Made by a program: the position numbers and the translations under genes
Shown: in pieces, positions 1 through 12,285 of the stretch
Layout of the letters: every line of letters begins with the position of its first letter
Numbering within the stretch: position 1 is the stretch's first letter
Source: Cyanidiococcus yangmingshanensis
Lineage: Eukaryota > Rhodophyta > Bangiophyceae > Cyanidiales > Cyanidiaceae
Length of the DNA: 64,000 nucleotides
Reading direction: 5' to 3'
NCBI GenBank assembly: GCA_013995675.1
Contig: VWRR01000015.1
Coordinates: 1-64,000 of the forward strand
The notes under the pieces: generated by a model
Seen by the model: only the letters and a program-made list of their open reading frames with translations
What the model was told of the DNA's origin: nothing
The model's database searches: none

Positions 1-1326
1 TTTCAGATTCGATAGCGCACCTGCTCGCGCACAACCATCGGATCTCACCGTACTCGTTAGATTGCCCATGGATGCTGTGCTGGCGCCGCCATCGCCGCCA
101 TCGATTCGGCGCTCCTTGGCCGTTCTGCGATGCCGCCGCTCCCATCGCAGAGGCCCGGCGTCCAACCTGATCTCTTGGATACACTTCACTGGCCCAATGG
201 CGCCTGCTCATCTTGGATAGGCCTGCCTTCGATCGGGGTTGCTTCGGACGAGCCCTCGACGTCGCATCTTGGACCCCAGTTACGATCCTCCACCACGCTG
301 CTGCCTGGCCTAGACGCTCCCGCAGGGATCTTTTCCGGTTTGAGACAATAACGAGCTGGCGAATGGCTGCACAACCAAGGACCCATGCAGATCTGAACGA
401 TGCTGGTGCGCTCGTCGACCACAGCATGAATCGTTGGAGACTCGCATAGATCTTCAAGGTTTTCGTTTCGCTCTGACTTACTCTTTTGTGCCCAACTGCT
501 CAAATATAGATTGATCGGACCAACTGACTATTTAACATCTCAATAGACCCATGGTTGTCTAGTCTGTATGAACAATGATTGGTATTGGCGCTTTCTCAAT
601 ATTATTCGAACTGACGACATGCTATGCTATGTCGTATTCAATGAATATCAGTTATGGAAACCTCTGGGGAGTAGCGAACAGTACGATCGGTCACCTCGGA
701 GACGCTCGGTCGGTCGGCGATTGAGAACAGCGAACGCATCCTGCGCCGCTGTCAATCGCCAGGCCACCACCGGACTGGACAGCACAGAATTGGACACGAC
801 TAGCCGCGACAGATCCATCGCGCGGCGCGCATCTCCCGCCAAAGCCTAGGCGCAGGCGCAGGCGCACGCGCACGCACGCTTTTGCCTGACCGAAAATGGA
901 CAGACGCTGTGACGCCGCACGCGATCGCCAGCGAACGCCAGCGAACGCTCGCACGAGCAATCGATGCGCCGCCCCCAGCAGTGATGCGCCGCCCCTAGCA
1001 GTGATGCGCCGCCGCCTCTGACGGGACAGCGTCCACGAGACAGCTCACCGTCACAGGATCAACGTGACAGCTCCCCAAGACATCATTCCCTGACAGCTCC
1101 CCAGGACAGCACCTGCTGCGCCACAGCGTCCTGCGACAGACAGACGGACACGGCGCGCACCCCAGCCGAGGCGTGCAAGCAGCCAATCCGAGCGTCCGAC
1201 CCAATTCAACGCGCAACTGTCGTTTGGTCGGCGGCGCCAGCGCCAGCGCCAGAACCAGACCAACAATGCCATCCGGTATCATCGATCCTAGATCCTCACG
1301 GCGCGCCTGACGGAGGCGATTTCAGC

Positions 1327-1448
1327 GATGGCCGAGAGCGATGCTGATACCGATGCCGATGGCCGAGAGCGATACCGATGCCGATGCCGATGGCCGAGAG
1401 CGATACCGATGCCGATGCCGATGGTCGAGAGCGATGCCGATGCCGATC
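1327..1448 (+). repeat. 30-bp minisatellite in copy A
   Basis: Four near-identical units of about 30 bp, each starting GATGGCCGAGAGCGAT and filled with CCGATG hexamers. Copies B and D carry only a short remnant at the matching place (near 7120 and 24560). The block has therefore expanded in copy A or shrunk in the others. Confidence 0.85.
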
Positions 1449-1744
1449 CCGATCGCGATGGCCAACAGAGACAACAGCAGCAACAGCAGCGGTATTCACA
1501 GAGACCGCGCACAGGCCGGTGCCAGCATCGATCACAGTAGGAACCGACACCATGAACCCTGCAAAGCGACCTAATGGTGACTTGACGATACGAAACGAAG
1601 CGACCATGGGCATGCAAAAAATAACAAAAAAAAATATACTCGGCCTGATACTTACCCTGCTCTTGAATGGAGGGTTACCTGAAAAAAATAGCAATACAAA
1701 ACAGAGTTGGTGCAAGACATTCAGCAACCTGCCTTGTTGGCCTG

Positions 1745-1930
1745 AACTGAACAGAGCTGAACAGAGATTAACGCAGCTGAGCAGAGCTGAGCAGAGCTCA
1801 ACATAGCTGAACAGAGATTAACAGAGCTGAACAGAGATTACCGGAGACTAACGGAGCTGGGCAGAGCTCAACATAGCTGAACTAAGCTGAACATAGATTA
1901 ACGCAGCTGAACAGAGCTGAACAGAGCTGC
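1745..1930 (+). repeat. Short degenerate tandem repeat (AGCTGAACAG-like)
   Basis: About 18 imperfect 10-bp units alternating among GCTGAACAGA, GCTCAACATA and GATTAACGGA. The same block occurs in copy B (about 7450-7520) and copy D (about 24890-25030) with different unit numbers. It is therefore a length-variable part of the element. Confidence 0.8.
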
Positions 1931-2619
1931 GCTGCACCCTCCAGTCGTGGTTCTGTTCGACGCGGTGCGCAGCACTAGCACCGACACACACGCACGCACC
2001 CTGGTGGGACCGGATCATGCTCCGACCCCACAGCTCTCAGCAACCATAAAAATCATATGAACCTTTTTTTACAAACACAGGGGAACCGAAAAAAGAAAAA
2101 GAAAAAGAAAAACTGCGCAGCTCAAGAAATAAAGCGCCCAGAGCCGGTGAGATAGTAGCTCGCCCTGGAGCTACGACCATTTCTCTCTACAGTTACTGAG
2201 CGCACCAGACGCACTACAGGCACTGGAGGCACCGGCGAGCGCCTCCGCACACCCACCTGCAGTCGACTGAGCTGAGCACTACCAACACCAAAACTAAAAC
2301 CACCAACAATAACAATAACAACCAGTATTCTAGACTGAGCGATAGCAAAAAAATAAATAATAAAATAAAAAACAAAATGCAGAAACCGACCCAGCCAGAA
2401 ACGATACGTACGACGCGTCGACCAGCTCGCACAGCTGGCCAGCGATCAATAGATGCATGGATACGCAGCGGCCATCGCGCCACGCTGTCCCGTTGCGGGC
2501 GCGCCCTCGTACCGTCCCTAGAAACGGAGGGACGCTCTCGGGGGGAGCACTTGATCACCGACGATTTTGGCGAAATCAACAAATCACGCCAAAATGTCCC
2601 TCACATACTCAGCGACAAG

Positions 2620-4375
2620 AATATAAAAGAAACCGGAGAAAAACTGAAGAACAAGGCCAGAAACCAGCCTCGAGACCCTGTGAAAACACAGCTTCGGCCC
2701 CGGCTCAACGCTACTGTCTGGCAGACTGGCCTGGGCCAGCCTGTGCACCCAATCACCGACGATTCTCAAAATCACAGCGAGACATACCAAACCAGGCCTG
2801 AAGCTACCAATAACACGTCTGTAAAAAGAAACCGGAGAAAAACTGAAGAACAAGGCCAGAAACCAGCCTCGAGACCCTGTGAAAACACAGCTTCGGCCCC
2901 GGCTCAACGCTACTGTCTGGCAGACTGGCTCGGGCCAGCCTGTGCACCCAATCACCGACGATTCTCAAAATCACAGCGAGGCATACCAAACCAGGCCTGA
3001 AGCTACCAATAACACGTCTGTAAAAAGAAACCGGAGAAAAACTGAAGAACAAGGCCAGAAACCAGCCTCGAAAGACTTTGAAAACACAGCTTCGGGCCCC
3101 GGCTCAACGCTACTGTCTGGCAGACTGGCTCGGGCCAGCCGGTGCACCCAATCACCGACGATTCTCAAAATCACAGCGAGGCATACCAAACCAGGCCTGA
3201 AGCTACCAATAACACGTCTGTAAAAAGAAACCGGAGAAAAACTAAAGAACAAGGCCAGAAACCAGCCTCGAGACCCTGTGAAAACACAGCTTCGGCCCCG
3301 GCTCAACGCCACCAGTCGATAGACTGGCCCGGGCCAGCCAGTGTGCTCAATCACCGACGATTCTCAAAATCACAGCGAGGCATACCAAACCAGGCCTGAA
3401 GCTACCAATAACACGTCTGTAAAAAGAAACCGGAGAAAAACTAAAGAACAAGGCCAGAAACCAGCCTCGAAAGACTTTGAAAACACAGCTTCGGGCCCCG
3501 GCTCAACGCTACTGTCTGGCAGACTGGCTCGGGCCAGCCGGTGCACCCAATCACCGACGATTCTCAAAATCACAGCGAGGCATACCAAACCAGGCCTGAA
3601 GCTACCAATAACACGTCTGTAAAAAGAAACCGGAGAAAAACTAAAGAACAAGGCCAGAAACCAGCCTCGAAAGACTTTGAAAACACAGCTTCGGCCCCGG
3701 CTCAACGCCACCAGTCGATAGACTGGCCCGGGCCAGCCAGTGTGCTCAATCACCGACGATTCTCAAAATCACAGCGAGGCATACCAAACCAGGCCTGAAG
3801 CTACCAATAACACGTGTGTAAAAAGAAACCGGAGAAAAACTAAAGAACAAGGCCAGAAACCAGCCTCGAAAGACTTTGAAAACACAGCTTCGGGCCCCGG
3901 CTCAACGCTACTGTCTGGCAGACTGGCTCGGGCCAGCCGGTGCACCCAATCACCGACGATTCTCAAAATCACAGCGAGGCATACCAAACCAGGCCTGAAG
4001 CTACCAATAACACGTCTGTAAAAAGAAACCGGAGAAAAACTAAAGAACAAGGCCAGAAACCAGCCTCGAAAGACTTTGAAAACACAGCTTCGGGCCCCGG
4101 CTCAACGCTACTGTCTGGCAGACTGGCTCGGGCCAGCCGGTGCACCCAATCACCGACGATTCTCAAAATCACAGCGAGGCATACCAAACCAGGCCTGAAG
4201 CTACCAATAACACGTCTGTAAAAAGAAACCGGAGAAAAACTGAAGAACAAGGCCAGAAACCAGCCTCGAGAGCCTGTGAAAACACAGCTTCGGCCCCGGC
4301 TCAACGCCACCAGTCGACAGACTGGCGTGGGCCAGCCGGTGTGCACCCAATCACCGACGATCCTCAGACTCTCAA
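2620..4375 (+). repeat. Array of about 199-bp tandem units, copy A
   Basis: The marker AAACCGGAGAAAAAC recurs nine times at steps of 199-200 bases (about 2630, 2829, 3029, 3229, 3428, 3627, 3827, 4026, 4225). Units differ by small blocks that look shuffled: some carry CTGTCTGGCAGACTGG, others CACCAGTCGATAGACTGG, in front of a GGGCCAGCC box. Several contain GCCAGTC-GATA-GACTGGC, a perfect 7-bp inverted repeat. A 199-base period is not divisible by three, so the array cannot encode a repeat protein in one frame. Confidence 0.95.
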
Positions 4376-5075
4376 CAAAACACACCAAACCGTCCTTCAC
4401 ATACTAATCAACAAATATACAAAAAGAAAGTAACAAAAAAACAAAAGAACAACACCTCAAACGCACCGCCAAAACTCTTCAAAACACGGCTACAGCCCTG
4501 GGCTGACACGCCACAAGAGGCTGCGCTGGGCTGCGCTGGGCTGCGCTGGGCTGCGCTCGGCTAGGCTAAGCTCTCAGCCCTGGCGGACTCGGGCACACAC
4601 CACCCTCGACTGCCCAGCCGAACTCTCTCGAGAGGTCATCAAAATACCCAAATACTAAAAGCAACAACAATAACAAAAACTGAAACTGAAACTGAAACCA
4701 GACCAAAAGAAACTTCACCACAAAAAAAACTCTACAAAAAAACAAAACAGAACAAAACAGAGAGAAGGAAAACGTCACCAACACTCAACCACAAGCTCAA
4801 GAGCAGCGGACGAGCGCAGACACAACGCCCGATCGAGCTTGAGAGGCGACCTCGATCGCCCAAGGGCCGCTCACCTGTGACCCGCGTCCAGCAGAGCGCT
4901 GCCAGCCAGCATGGAGTGCGTAACCAGGACACACTCTGAAGCCCTAACGATAAATAGAAAACCGACTTCTGGTTGATAGGGAGCTTGGCTCCATCGAAAG
5001 GGCCCAGAACAATCATATCCCACCAGCCCATTCACCCCTTTCACCACAATTTCATCATGTCATCCCATTCTCCTT

Positions 5076-5690
5076 TTTCCACTGAGACTTCTCATTCACT
5101 CCATTTTCATTATTCACAGCGTCTCAATGATGGCTCAAGTCAGCACGATCAATTGCTTTGTGCAATGCATATCATCGATTGCTCTCTGAACGTTCTGCAT
5201 GGCTGGCGCTGACCAGGTTGGTGTTCGCCGATAGGTTGGTGGTTCTGCTTCGCGCGCCGACTCAGTCTCTTTATGTGGAGATGTGTTTTGTCGCCTCGTT
5301 GAGCTTTTGTTTGTGATGCTGTTGCTATCCGTACATGTAGTATTCGCTCACGTTTTTGTGCTTTCTTCTTTGATGATTACATTTTGAGTTTTGCTCTTGC
5401 GTTGGTTGATACTGCTCAGACACAGATGTCCATCAATATTGGTTTACGGACGCTGCTTTTTTCTTCCATTTTTTCTTATTTCCGGGTTTTTTTTCGGAAA
5501 CGATTGGGGTCTAGATCCTTACCAGTAGCTGGCTTCTCGGTTTGGGGGACCTTTTCGAATTGTCAGTCTCTGAGATCTTGTTCAGATCTACATCTCCATC
5601 GCTCTTTCGCCGCCGCTGGGGATGCGTACCGGTTGCAGCGCTCGTGCACGATTCGCACTTTGATCGCGCCCAGGGTTACTCGTTCCTGAT
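5076..5690. other. Spacer between repeat copies A and B
   Basis: T-rich, lower-GC DNA with no supported gene. Just before it, at 5027-5044, two CCCATTCAC-like 9-mers mark the right end of copy A. The part near 5590-5700 leads directly into copy B and may be the true left end of the element, which the window start hides in copy A. Confidence 0.5.
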
Positions 5691-8264
5691 CATTCGATTT
5701 CGGATTCGATGGCGCACCTCCTCGCGCACAACCATCGGATCGCACGGTATTCGTTAGGCTGCCCATGGATGCTATGCTGGCGCCGACATCGCCGCTATCC
5801 CCAGAATCTCCGCCCTCGCCGTCCTCGATTCGGCGCTGCTCGGCCGATCGGCGATGCCGCCGCTTCCATTGGAGAGGCCCCCGCGTCCAACCTGATCTCT
5901 TGGATATACTTCACTGACCCAATGGGCGCCTGGGCATCTTGCATAGGGATGCTTCCGATCGGGGTTGCTCCGGACGAGCCATCGACATCGCGGCTGGGAC
6001 CCCAGTTACGACGCTCAAGCACGCCGCTGCCTGGCCTAGATGCTCCCACAGGGCTCTTTCCCTGTTTTAGACAACAACGAGCTGGCACAGTGCTGTACAA
6101 CCAAAGACCCATGCAGATCTGAACGATGCTGGTTCGCTCGTCGGCAACAGCATGAATCGTCGGAGACTCGGATATGTCTTCAAGGTTTTTGTTTCGCTCT
6201 GACTTACTTACTTTTTTGTGCCCAACTGCTCAAATATAGATGGATCGGACCAACTGATCATTCAACAGATCAGTGAACATATGGTAGTCTAGTCTGAATG
6301 AGCAATGATTGGTATTGGCGCTTTCTTGATATTTTTCGAACTGACGACATGCTATGCAATGTCGTATTGAATGAGAAGTAGTTATGGAAACCTCTGCGAG
6401 TTGCGAACAGTACGATCGGTCACCTCGACACGCTCGCTCGGTCGGCGATTGAGGACAGCGAACGCAGCTTGCGCCGCCTTCGATCGCCAGGCCACGACCG
6501 GACTGGACACGACTGGCCGCGACAGATCCAGCGGGCGGCGCGCATTTCCCGCCAACGCCTATGCGCAGGCCTAGGCGCAGGCGCAGGCGCAGGCGCACGC
6601 ACGCTTTTGCCTGACCGAAAATGGACAGACGCTGCGACGCCGCACGAGATCGCCAGCGAGCGCCAGCGAAGCCAGCGAGCGCCAGCGTACGATTGAGCGA
6701 TTGCATGCGAACGCTCGCACGCGCAATCCATGCGCCGCCCCCAGCAGTGATGCGCCGCCCCTAGCAGTGATGCGCCGCCGCCTCTGGCGGGACAGCATAC
6801 GCGGGACAGCTCACCACGACAAGATCAACGTGACAGCCCCCAAGAAAGCATTCCCTGACAGCTCCCCAGGACAGCTCCCCAGGACAGGACCTGCTGCGCC
6901 ACGGCGTCCTGCGACTTACAGACGGACACGGCGCGCATCCCAGCCGAGCGGCGTCTGTCGCCAATCCGCGGGTGCCGACCCAATTCGCCGAGCTAGGGTC
7001 GTTTCGTCGGCCACCACAGCGCCAGCGCCAGCGCCAGCGCCAGCAAACGCCATCTAGGATCATCGATTCCAGATCCACACGAAGCGCCAGACGGAGACGA
7101 TTTCAGCGATGGTCGATGACTGATTGTCGATGCCGATGCCGATTGACAATTCCGATCGCGATGGCCAACAACGGCAACAATAGCAGCAGCGGCGGCATTC
7201 ACAGAGATTGCGCAGTTGCTGGTGCCAGCATCGATCACAGTAGGAAACGACACCATGAACCCTGGAAAGCGACCTATGGTTACTTGACGATACGAAACGA
7301 AGCGACCATGGGCATGCAAAAAAATAACAAAAAATCTACTCGGCCCGATACTTACCCTGCTCTTGAATGGAGAGTTACCTGAAAAAAAAATAGTAAAACA
7401 AAACAGAGTTGGTGCAAAAAAATTCAGCAACCTGCCTTGTTGGCCTAAGCTCAACATAGCTGAACAGAGCTCAACATAGCTGAACAGAGGTTACCGGAGA
7501 TTAACGGAGCAGAACAGAGCTGCGCTGCACCCTCCAGTCGTGGTTCTGTTCGACGCAGTGCGCAGCACTAGCACCGACACACACGCACGCACCCTGGTGG
7601 GACCGGATCATGCTCCGACCCCGCAGCTCTCAGCAACCATAAAAATCATATGAATCTTTTTTTACAAACACAGGGGAACCGAAAAAAGAAAAAGAAAAAG
7701 AAAAAGAAAAAAGAAAAAGAAAAACTGCGCAGCTCAAGAAATAAAGCGCCCAGAGCCGGTGAGATAGTAACTCGCCCTGGAGCTACGACCATTTCTCTCT
7801 ACAGTTACTGAGCGCACCAGACGCACTACAGGCACTGGAGGCACCGGCGAGCGCCTCCGCACACCCACCTGCAGTCGACTGAGCTGAGTACTACCAACAC
7901 CAAAACCAACACCAACACCAACACCAAAAAACCAACAATAACAATAACAACCAGTACTCTAGACCGAGCAGGCAGAAGAAAATAAAAAATAAACAATAAA
8001 AAATAAAAGAAAATAAATGAAAAGTGCAGAAACCGACCCAGGTAGAAACGATACGTACGACGCGTCGACCAGCTCGCACAGCTGGCCAGCGATCAATAGA
8101 TGCATGGATACGCAGCGGCCATCGCGCCACGCTGTCCCGTTGCGGGCGCGCCCTCGTACCGTCCCTAGAAACGGAGGGACGCTCTCGGGGCGAGCACCTG
8201 ATCACCGACGATTTTGGCGAAATCAACAAATCACGCCAAAATGTCCCTCACATACTCAGGGACA

Positions 8265-9640
8265 AGAATATAAAAAGAAACCGGAGAAAAACAAAAGAAC
8301 AAGGCCAGAAACCAGCCTCGAGACCCTGTGAAAACACAGCTTCGGGCCCCGGCTCGACGCCGCCAGTCGATAGACTGGCCCGGGCCAGCCGGTGCACCCA
8401 ATCACCGACGATTCTCAAAATCACAGTGAGGCATACCAAACCACTCTTGAAGCCCTCAATAACACGTCTGTAAAAAGAAACCGGAGAAAAACTGAAGAAC
8501 AAGGCCAGAAACAAGCCACGAGAGCCTGTGAAAACACAGCTTCGGGTCCCGGCTCGACGCCACCAGTCGATAGACTGGCCTGGGCCAGCCGGTGCACCCA
8601 ATCACCGACGATTCTCAAAATCACAGCGAGGCATACCAAACCAGGCCTGAAGCTACCAATAACACGTCTGTAAAAAGAAACCGGAGAAAAACTAAAGAAC
8701 AAGGCCAGAAACCAGCCTCGAAAGACTTTGAAAACACAGCTTCGGGCCCCGGCTCAACGCTACTGTCTGGCAGACTGGCTCGGGCCAGCCTGTGCACCCA
8801 ATCACCGACGATTCTCAAAATCACAGCGAGGCATACCAAACCAGGCCTGAAGCTACCAATAACACGTCTGTAAAAAGAAACCGGAGAAAAACTAAAGAAC
8901 AAGGCCAGAAACCAGCCTCGAGACCCTGTGAAAACACAGCTTCGGCCCCGGCTCAACGCCACCAGTCGACAGACTGGCCTGGGCCAGCCGGTGCACCCAA
9001 TCACCGACGATTCTCAAAATCACAGCGAGGCATACCAAACCAGGCCTGAAGCTACCAATAACACGTGTGTAAAAAGAAACCGGAGAAAAACTGAAGAACA
9101 AGGCCAGAAACCAGCCTCGAGACCCTGTGAAAACACAGCTTCGGCCCCGGCTCAACGCCACCAGTCGACAGACTGGCCTGGGCCAGCCGGTGCACCCAAT
9201 CACCGACGATTCTCAAAATCACAGCGAGACATACCAAACCAGGCCTGAAGCTACCAATAACACGTCTGTAAAAAGAAACCGGAGAAAAACTGAAGAACAA
9301 GGCCAGAAACCAGCCTCGAGAGCCTGTGAAAACACAGCTTCGGCCCCGGCTCAACGCTACTGTCTGGCAGACTGGCCTGGGCCAGCCGGTGCACCCAATC
9401 ACCGACGATTCTCAAAATCACAGCGAGACATACCAAACCACTCTTGAAGCTACCAATAACACGTCTGTAAAAAGAAACCGGAGAAAAACTAAAGAACAAG
9501 GACAGAAACCAGCCTCGAGAGCCTGTGAAAACACAGCTTCGGCCCCGGCTCAACGCTACTGTCTGGCAGACTGGCCCGGGCCAGCCGGTGCACCCAATCA
9601 CCGACGATTCTCAAAATCACAGCGAGACATACCAAACCGT
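8265..9640 (+). repeat. Array of about 199-bp tandem units, copy B
   Basis: The AAACCGGAGAAAAAC marker occurs seven times at 199-200-base steps, against nine in copy A. The first two units carry CCAGTCGATAGACTGG. Later units mix both block types seen in copy A, in a different order. Confidence 0.95.
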
Positions 9641-10270
9641 CCCTCACATACTAATCAACAAATATACAAAAAGAAAATAACAAAAAACAAAAGAACAACA
9701 CCTCAAACGCACCGCCAAAGCTCTTCAAAACACGGCTACAGCCCTGGGCTGACACGCCACAAGAGGCTGCGCCTGGCTGCGCTGCGCTGCGCTCGGCTGC
9801 GCTGGGCTGGGCTCGGCTAGGCTAAGCTCTCAGCCCTGGCGGACCCGGGCACACACCACCCTCGACTGCCCAGCCGTGTTCTCTCGAGAGGTCATCAAAA
9901 TACCCAAAAACTAAAAACAACAACAATAACAAAAACTGAAACTGAAACTGAAACCAGACCAAAAGAAACTTCACCGCAAAAAAAAACAAAACAGAACAAA
10001 ACAGAGAGAAGGAAAACGTCACCAACACTCAACCACAAGCTCAAGAGCAGCGGACGAGCGCAGACACAACGCCCGATCGAGCTTGAGAGGCGACCTCGAT
10101 CGCCCAAGGGCCGCTCACCTGTGACCCGCGTCCAGCTGAGCGCTGCCAGCCAGCATGGAGTGCGTAACCAGGACACACTCTGAAGCCCTAACGATAAATA
10201 GAAAACCAACTTCTGGTTGATAGGGAGCTTGACTCCATCGAAAGGGCCCAGAACAATCATATCCGACCAG

Positions 10271-10299
10271 CCCATTCACCCCATTCACCCCATTCACCC
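10271..10299 (+). repeat. Telomere-like 9-mer repeat at the right end of copy B
   Basis: Three perfect CCCATTCAC units. Read on the minus strand the unit is a rotation of AATGGGGTG. From memory, the telomere repeat of Cyanidioschyzon merolae is AATGGGGGG, so this unit would differ by one base. Copy A has one perfect and one imperfect unit at the same place (5027-5044). Confidence 0.7.
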
Positions 10300-10349
10300 A
10301 AATTTTATCATGTCACCGCAATCCCATCATGTTATCCCATTCCCATGTT

Positions 10350-11785
10350 CCACGCTAGTCTTTTTGGTTTTTCTGGTCGCGCTTGTCTGGTTGGACGCAT
10401 TGATTGCCTTAAATTAATCCGGTTGCTTCAATGACGCCATCCTAACAAGGGTCAATCACCTATGCTTTTTTTTGTCTTGGTGTCTGCCTGGTCGCTCTTC
10501 CTCAGTTGAAGGTATTGGTTGCTTTGGCTGGATCGCTGGAGTTGTCGCCCGTTCTGCTTTTCCATACGGTCTCAGGTTTTTTTCTCCTTCGGCTTGTTGC
10601 CGTTTCTGCTTCTCCGCCTAGGCGGAATTGGTTTGAACGTAGTTTTGTACTTGTGCAGTGTTTCGCGTGGATGCGTTTGTTTGTGTTCCTTTTTCAGTTC
10701 GGCACTTTTCAACAGGAATGGGGTTTCGTCCTCGCCACGTGCATGTATTTTTGCTCGGGCTTGCTCGATTCTGGTCCTCGCTAGATCTCGAAATGCATGT
10801 CTTTCTGGTTTGCGCTATAAATACATCTCCATGCCGTCGCTCTAGGCGGTACGTTGGTTGCGGTATCCGTTCCTTGGCCTTATTCGTAGGTCGACGCTAT
10901 CTAGCCTACCGCCGTTCTCGCGCGCTCTTTCCAGATCGAGTCCAGTTGCTGGCGCTGACCTCGCGCGATGCTCCGGTTCGATGGGCGGCTCAGCGCGCCC
11001 GGCCACCTGATGACGCGCTGAGATCAACCGAATGCCGATGATTCCAACGCCGGCGTCGTCATCAGCGCCCTCGATGGCACCCGCCGTTCGGGACGTTCGC
11101 AGCGACGCCGCGCCCTCCAGCAGTGAGCCCTTCCACCCGGCCTAGCCCAGTTTTCTTGGACCTAACTCGGCCTAATGGCCACGATGGTCATCGTAGGGCG
11201 GCATTTGGGCATTAGATTATGTCCAAACATGTCATCGACATTCCAGATGCCTCACCAGCTACCATGCTTCGTCAAGCTCGCCGCTACTAGTACGATACGC
11301 TCCAGCAGGTACTGGACTGATTGGAGACTTGCACTATCTAGCGTTTTGCTCGGTACCTTGTACAACCCAGGCGGATCTGCACGCCGCTTTCATGTTCATT
11401 TACAACAACAACAACAACTACAACTACAACTACAACTACAACTACAACTACAACTACAACTACAACAAATTTGTACAATGCACGCTCGAATTCAGCTTCG
11501 CGTTCACACCGCTTCTCGTTCACGCGATCACTGGTCATCTGGTGAGCTTAGGAATGGATCATCTCGTTATCTTTACTTCAATTCAATAAATCTGGGAGCT
11601 TGAGGAGTACCGTCCATGGACTACGACTTGCGCGCACCCTCTTGCCCTGACAGACAAAAAAAACATTTATATGGAGTGTGTGATAGCTCGAAAATCAGTC
11701 GTGGAGACGCCCAGCAAGATCGAAAAGAAAAAGACACGACCGGCCGGCCGGCCGCTTGGCAATCTAGGAGAGCGAGCGTGATTTC
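10350..11785. other. Spacer between copies B and C
   Basis: No supported gene. T-rich around 10450-10750. Contains a short-repeat tract at 11400-11468. The open frames here have no recognisable domain. Confidence 0.5.
11400..11468 (+). repeat. CAA / CTACAA microsatellite
   Basis: Five CAA units followed by about nine CTACAA hexamers and a final CAACAA. Simple-sequence repeat with no apparent gene around it. Confidence 0.95.
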
Positions 11786-12285
11786 CGCCGCTGTCAATCA
11801 TCACCAGGACACATCTGGACAGAGCACGCCACCACTGGACTGGACTCGACTGATCTTGACCGAGCTATACTTACCTGGACAGCACAGGCTACTACCGGAC
11901 TGGACAGCACAGAATTGGCCGCGATAGATCCGGCGTGCGGCGCACATTTCCCGCCAATGCCTAGGCGCAGGTTTAGGCGCAGGCGCAGGCGCAGGCGCAC
12001 GCACGCTTTTGCCTGACCGAAAATGGACAGACGCTGCGACGCCGCACGAGATCGCCAGCGAGCGCCAGCGAAGCCAGCGAGCGCCAGCGCACGATTGAGC
12101 GATTGCATGCGAACGCTCGCACGCGCAATCGATGCGCCGCCTTCAATGGAGATGCGCGCCGGCAGGACAGCACCCTTGGCGCGACAGCGTCCAAGGCCAA
12201 ACAGACAGGCAGACACGGCGCGCACTCCAGTTGAGGCGCGCCAGTGCCAGCAATAGCCATCTGGTATCATGGATTCTAGATCTAC
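11786..12285 (+). repeat. Dispersed repeat element, copy C (internal fragment)
   Basis: Matches only the piece of copy A from about 757 to 1294. It starts at CGCCGCTGTCAATC, continues through GCGCAGGCGCAGGCG and CTTTTGCCTGACCGAAAATGG, and ends after CATCTGGTATCATGGATTC. It lacks both the left part and everything from the minisatellite rightwards. Same orientation as the other copies. Confidence 0.8.

Larger units (their letters stand above)
1..5075 (+). repeat. Dispersed non-coding repeat element, copy A
   Basis: First of four related copies, all in the same orientation. The left edge is cut by the window start. From the first bases it aligns by eye with copy B from about 5695, beginning in a shared stretch around the motif GCGCACAACCATCGGATC, which copy B carries in near-identical form. 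Parts in order: a GC-rich left part; a 30-bp tandem repeat (1327-1448); a run of 10-bp AGCTGAACAG-like repeats (1745-1930); a purine-rich AAAAAG tract near 2090; an array of about 199-bp units (2620-4375); GCTGCGCTGG-like repeats (4520-4570); a conserved right end near 5020. No reverse transcriptase, transposase or other conserved protein is readable in any frame. The long open frames inside it are accidents of repetition. It could be a non-autonomous element or a subtelomeric block. Confidence 0.85.
5690..10350 (+). repeat. Dispersed non-coding repeat element, copy B
   Basis: Head-to-tail neighbour of copy A and collinear with it. Its left part is shifted by about 5.73-5.77 kb relative to A. 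The right parts are shifted by only about 5.25 kb because its internal array is shorter. It shares the GC-rich left part, the CCTAGGCGCAGG-type repeats near 6570, the AAAAAG tract near 7690, the 199-bp array and the right end containing CAGGACACACTCTGAAGCCC. High identity to A along most of its length suggests recent duplication or homogenisation. Confidence 0.85.

Noticed and set aside
2620-4430. Many 80-140-codon frames in both directions with near-identical sequences
   Set aside because: They are the same 199-bp unit read in successive frames. The period is not a multiple of three and nothing in them resembles a protein family.
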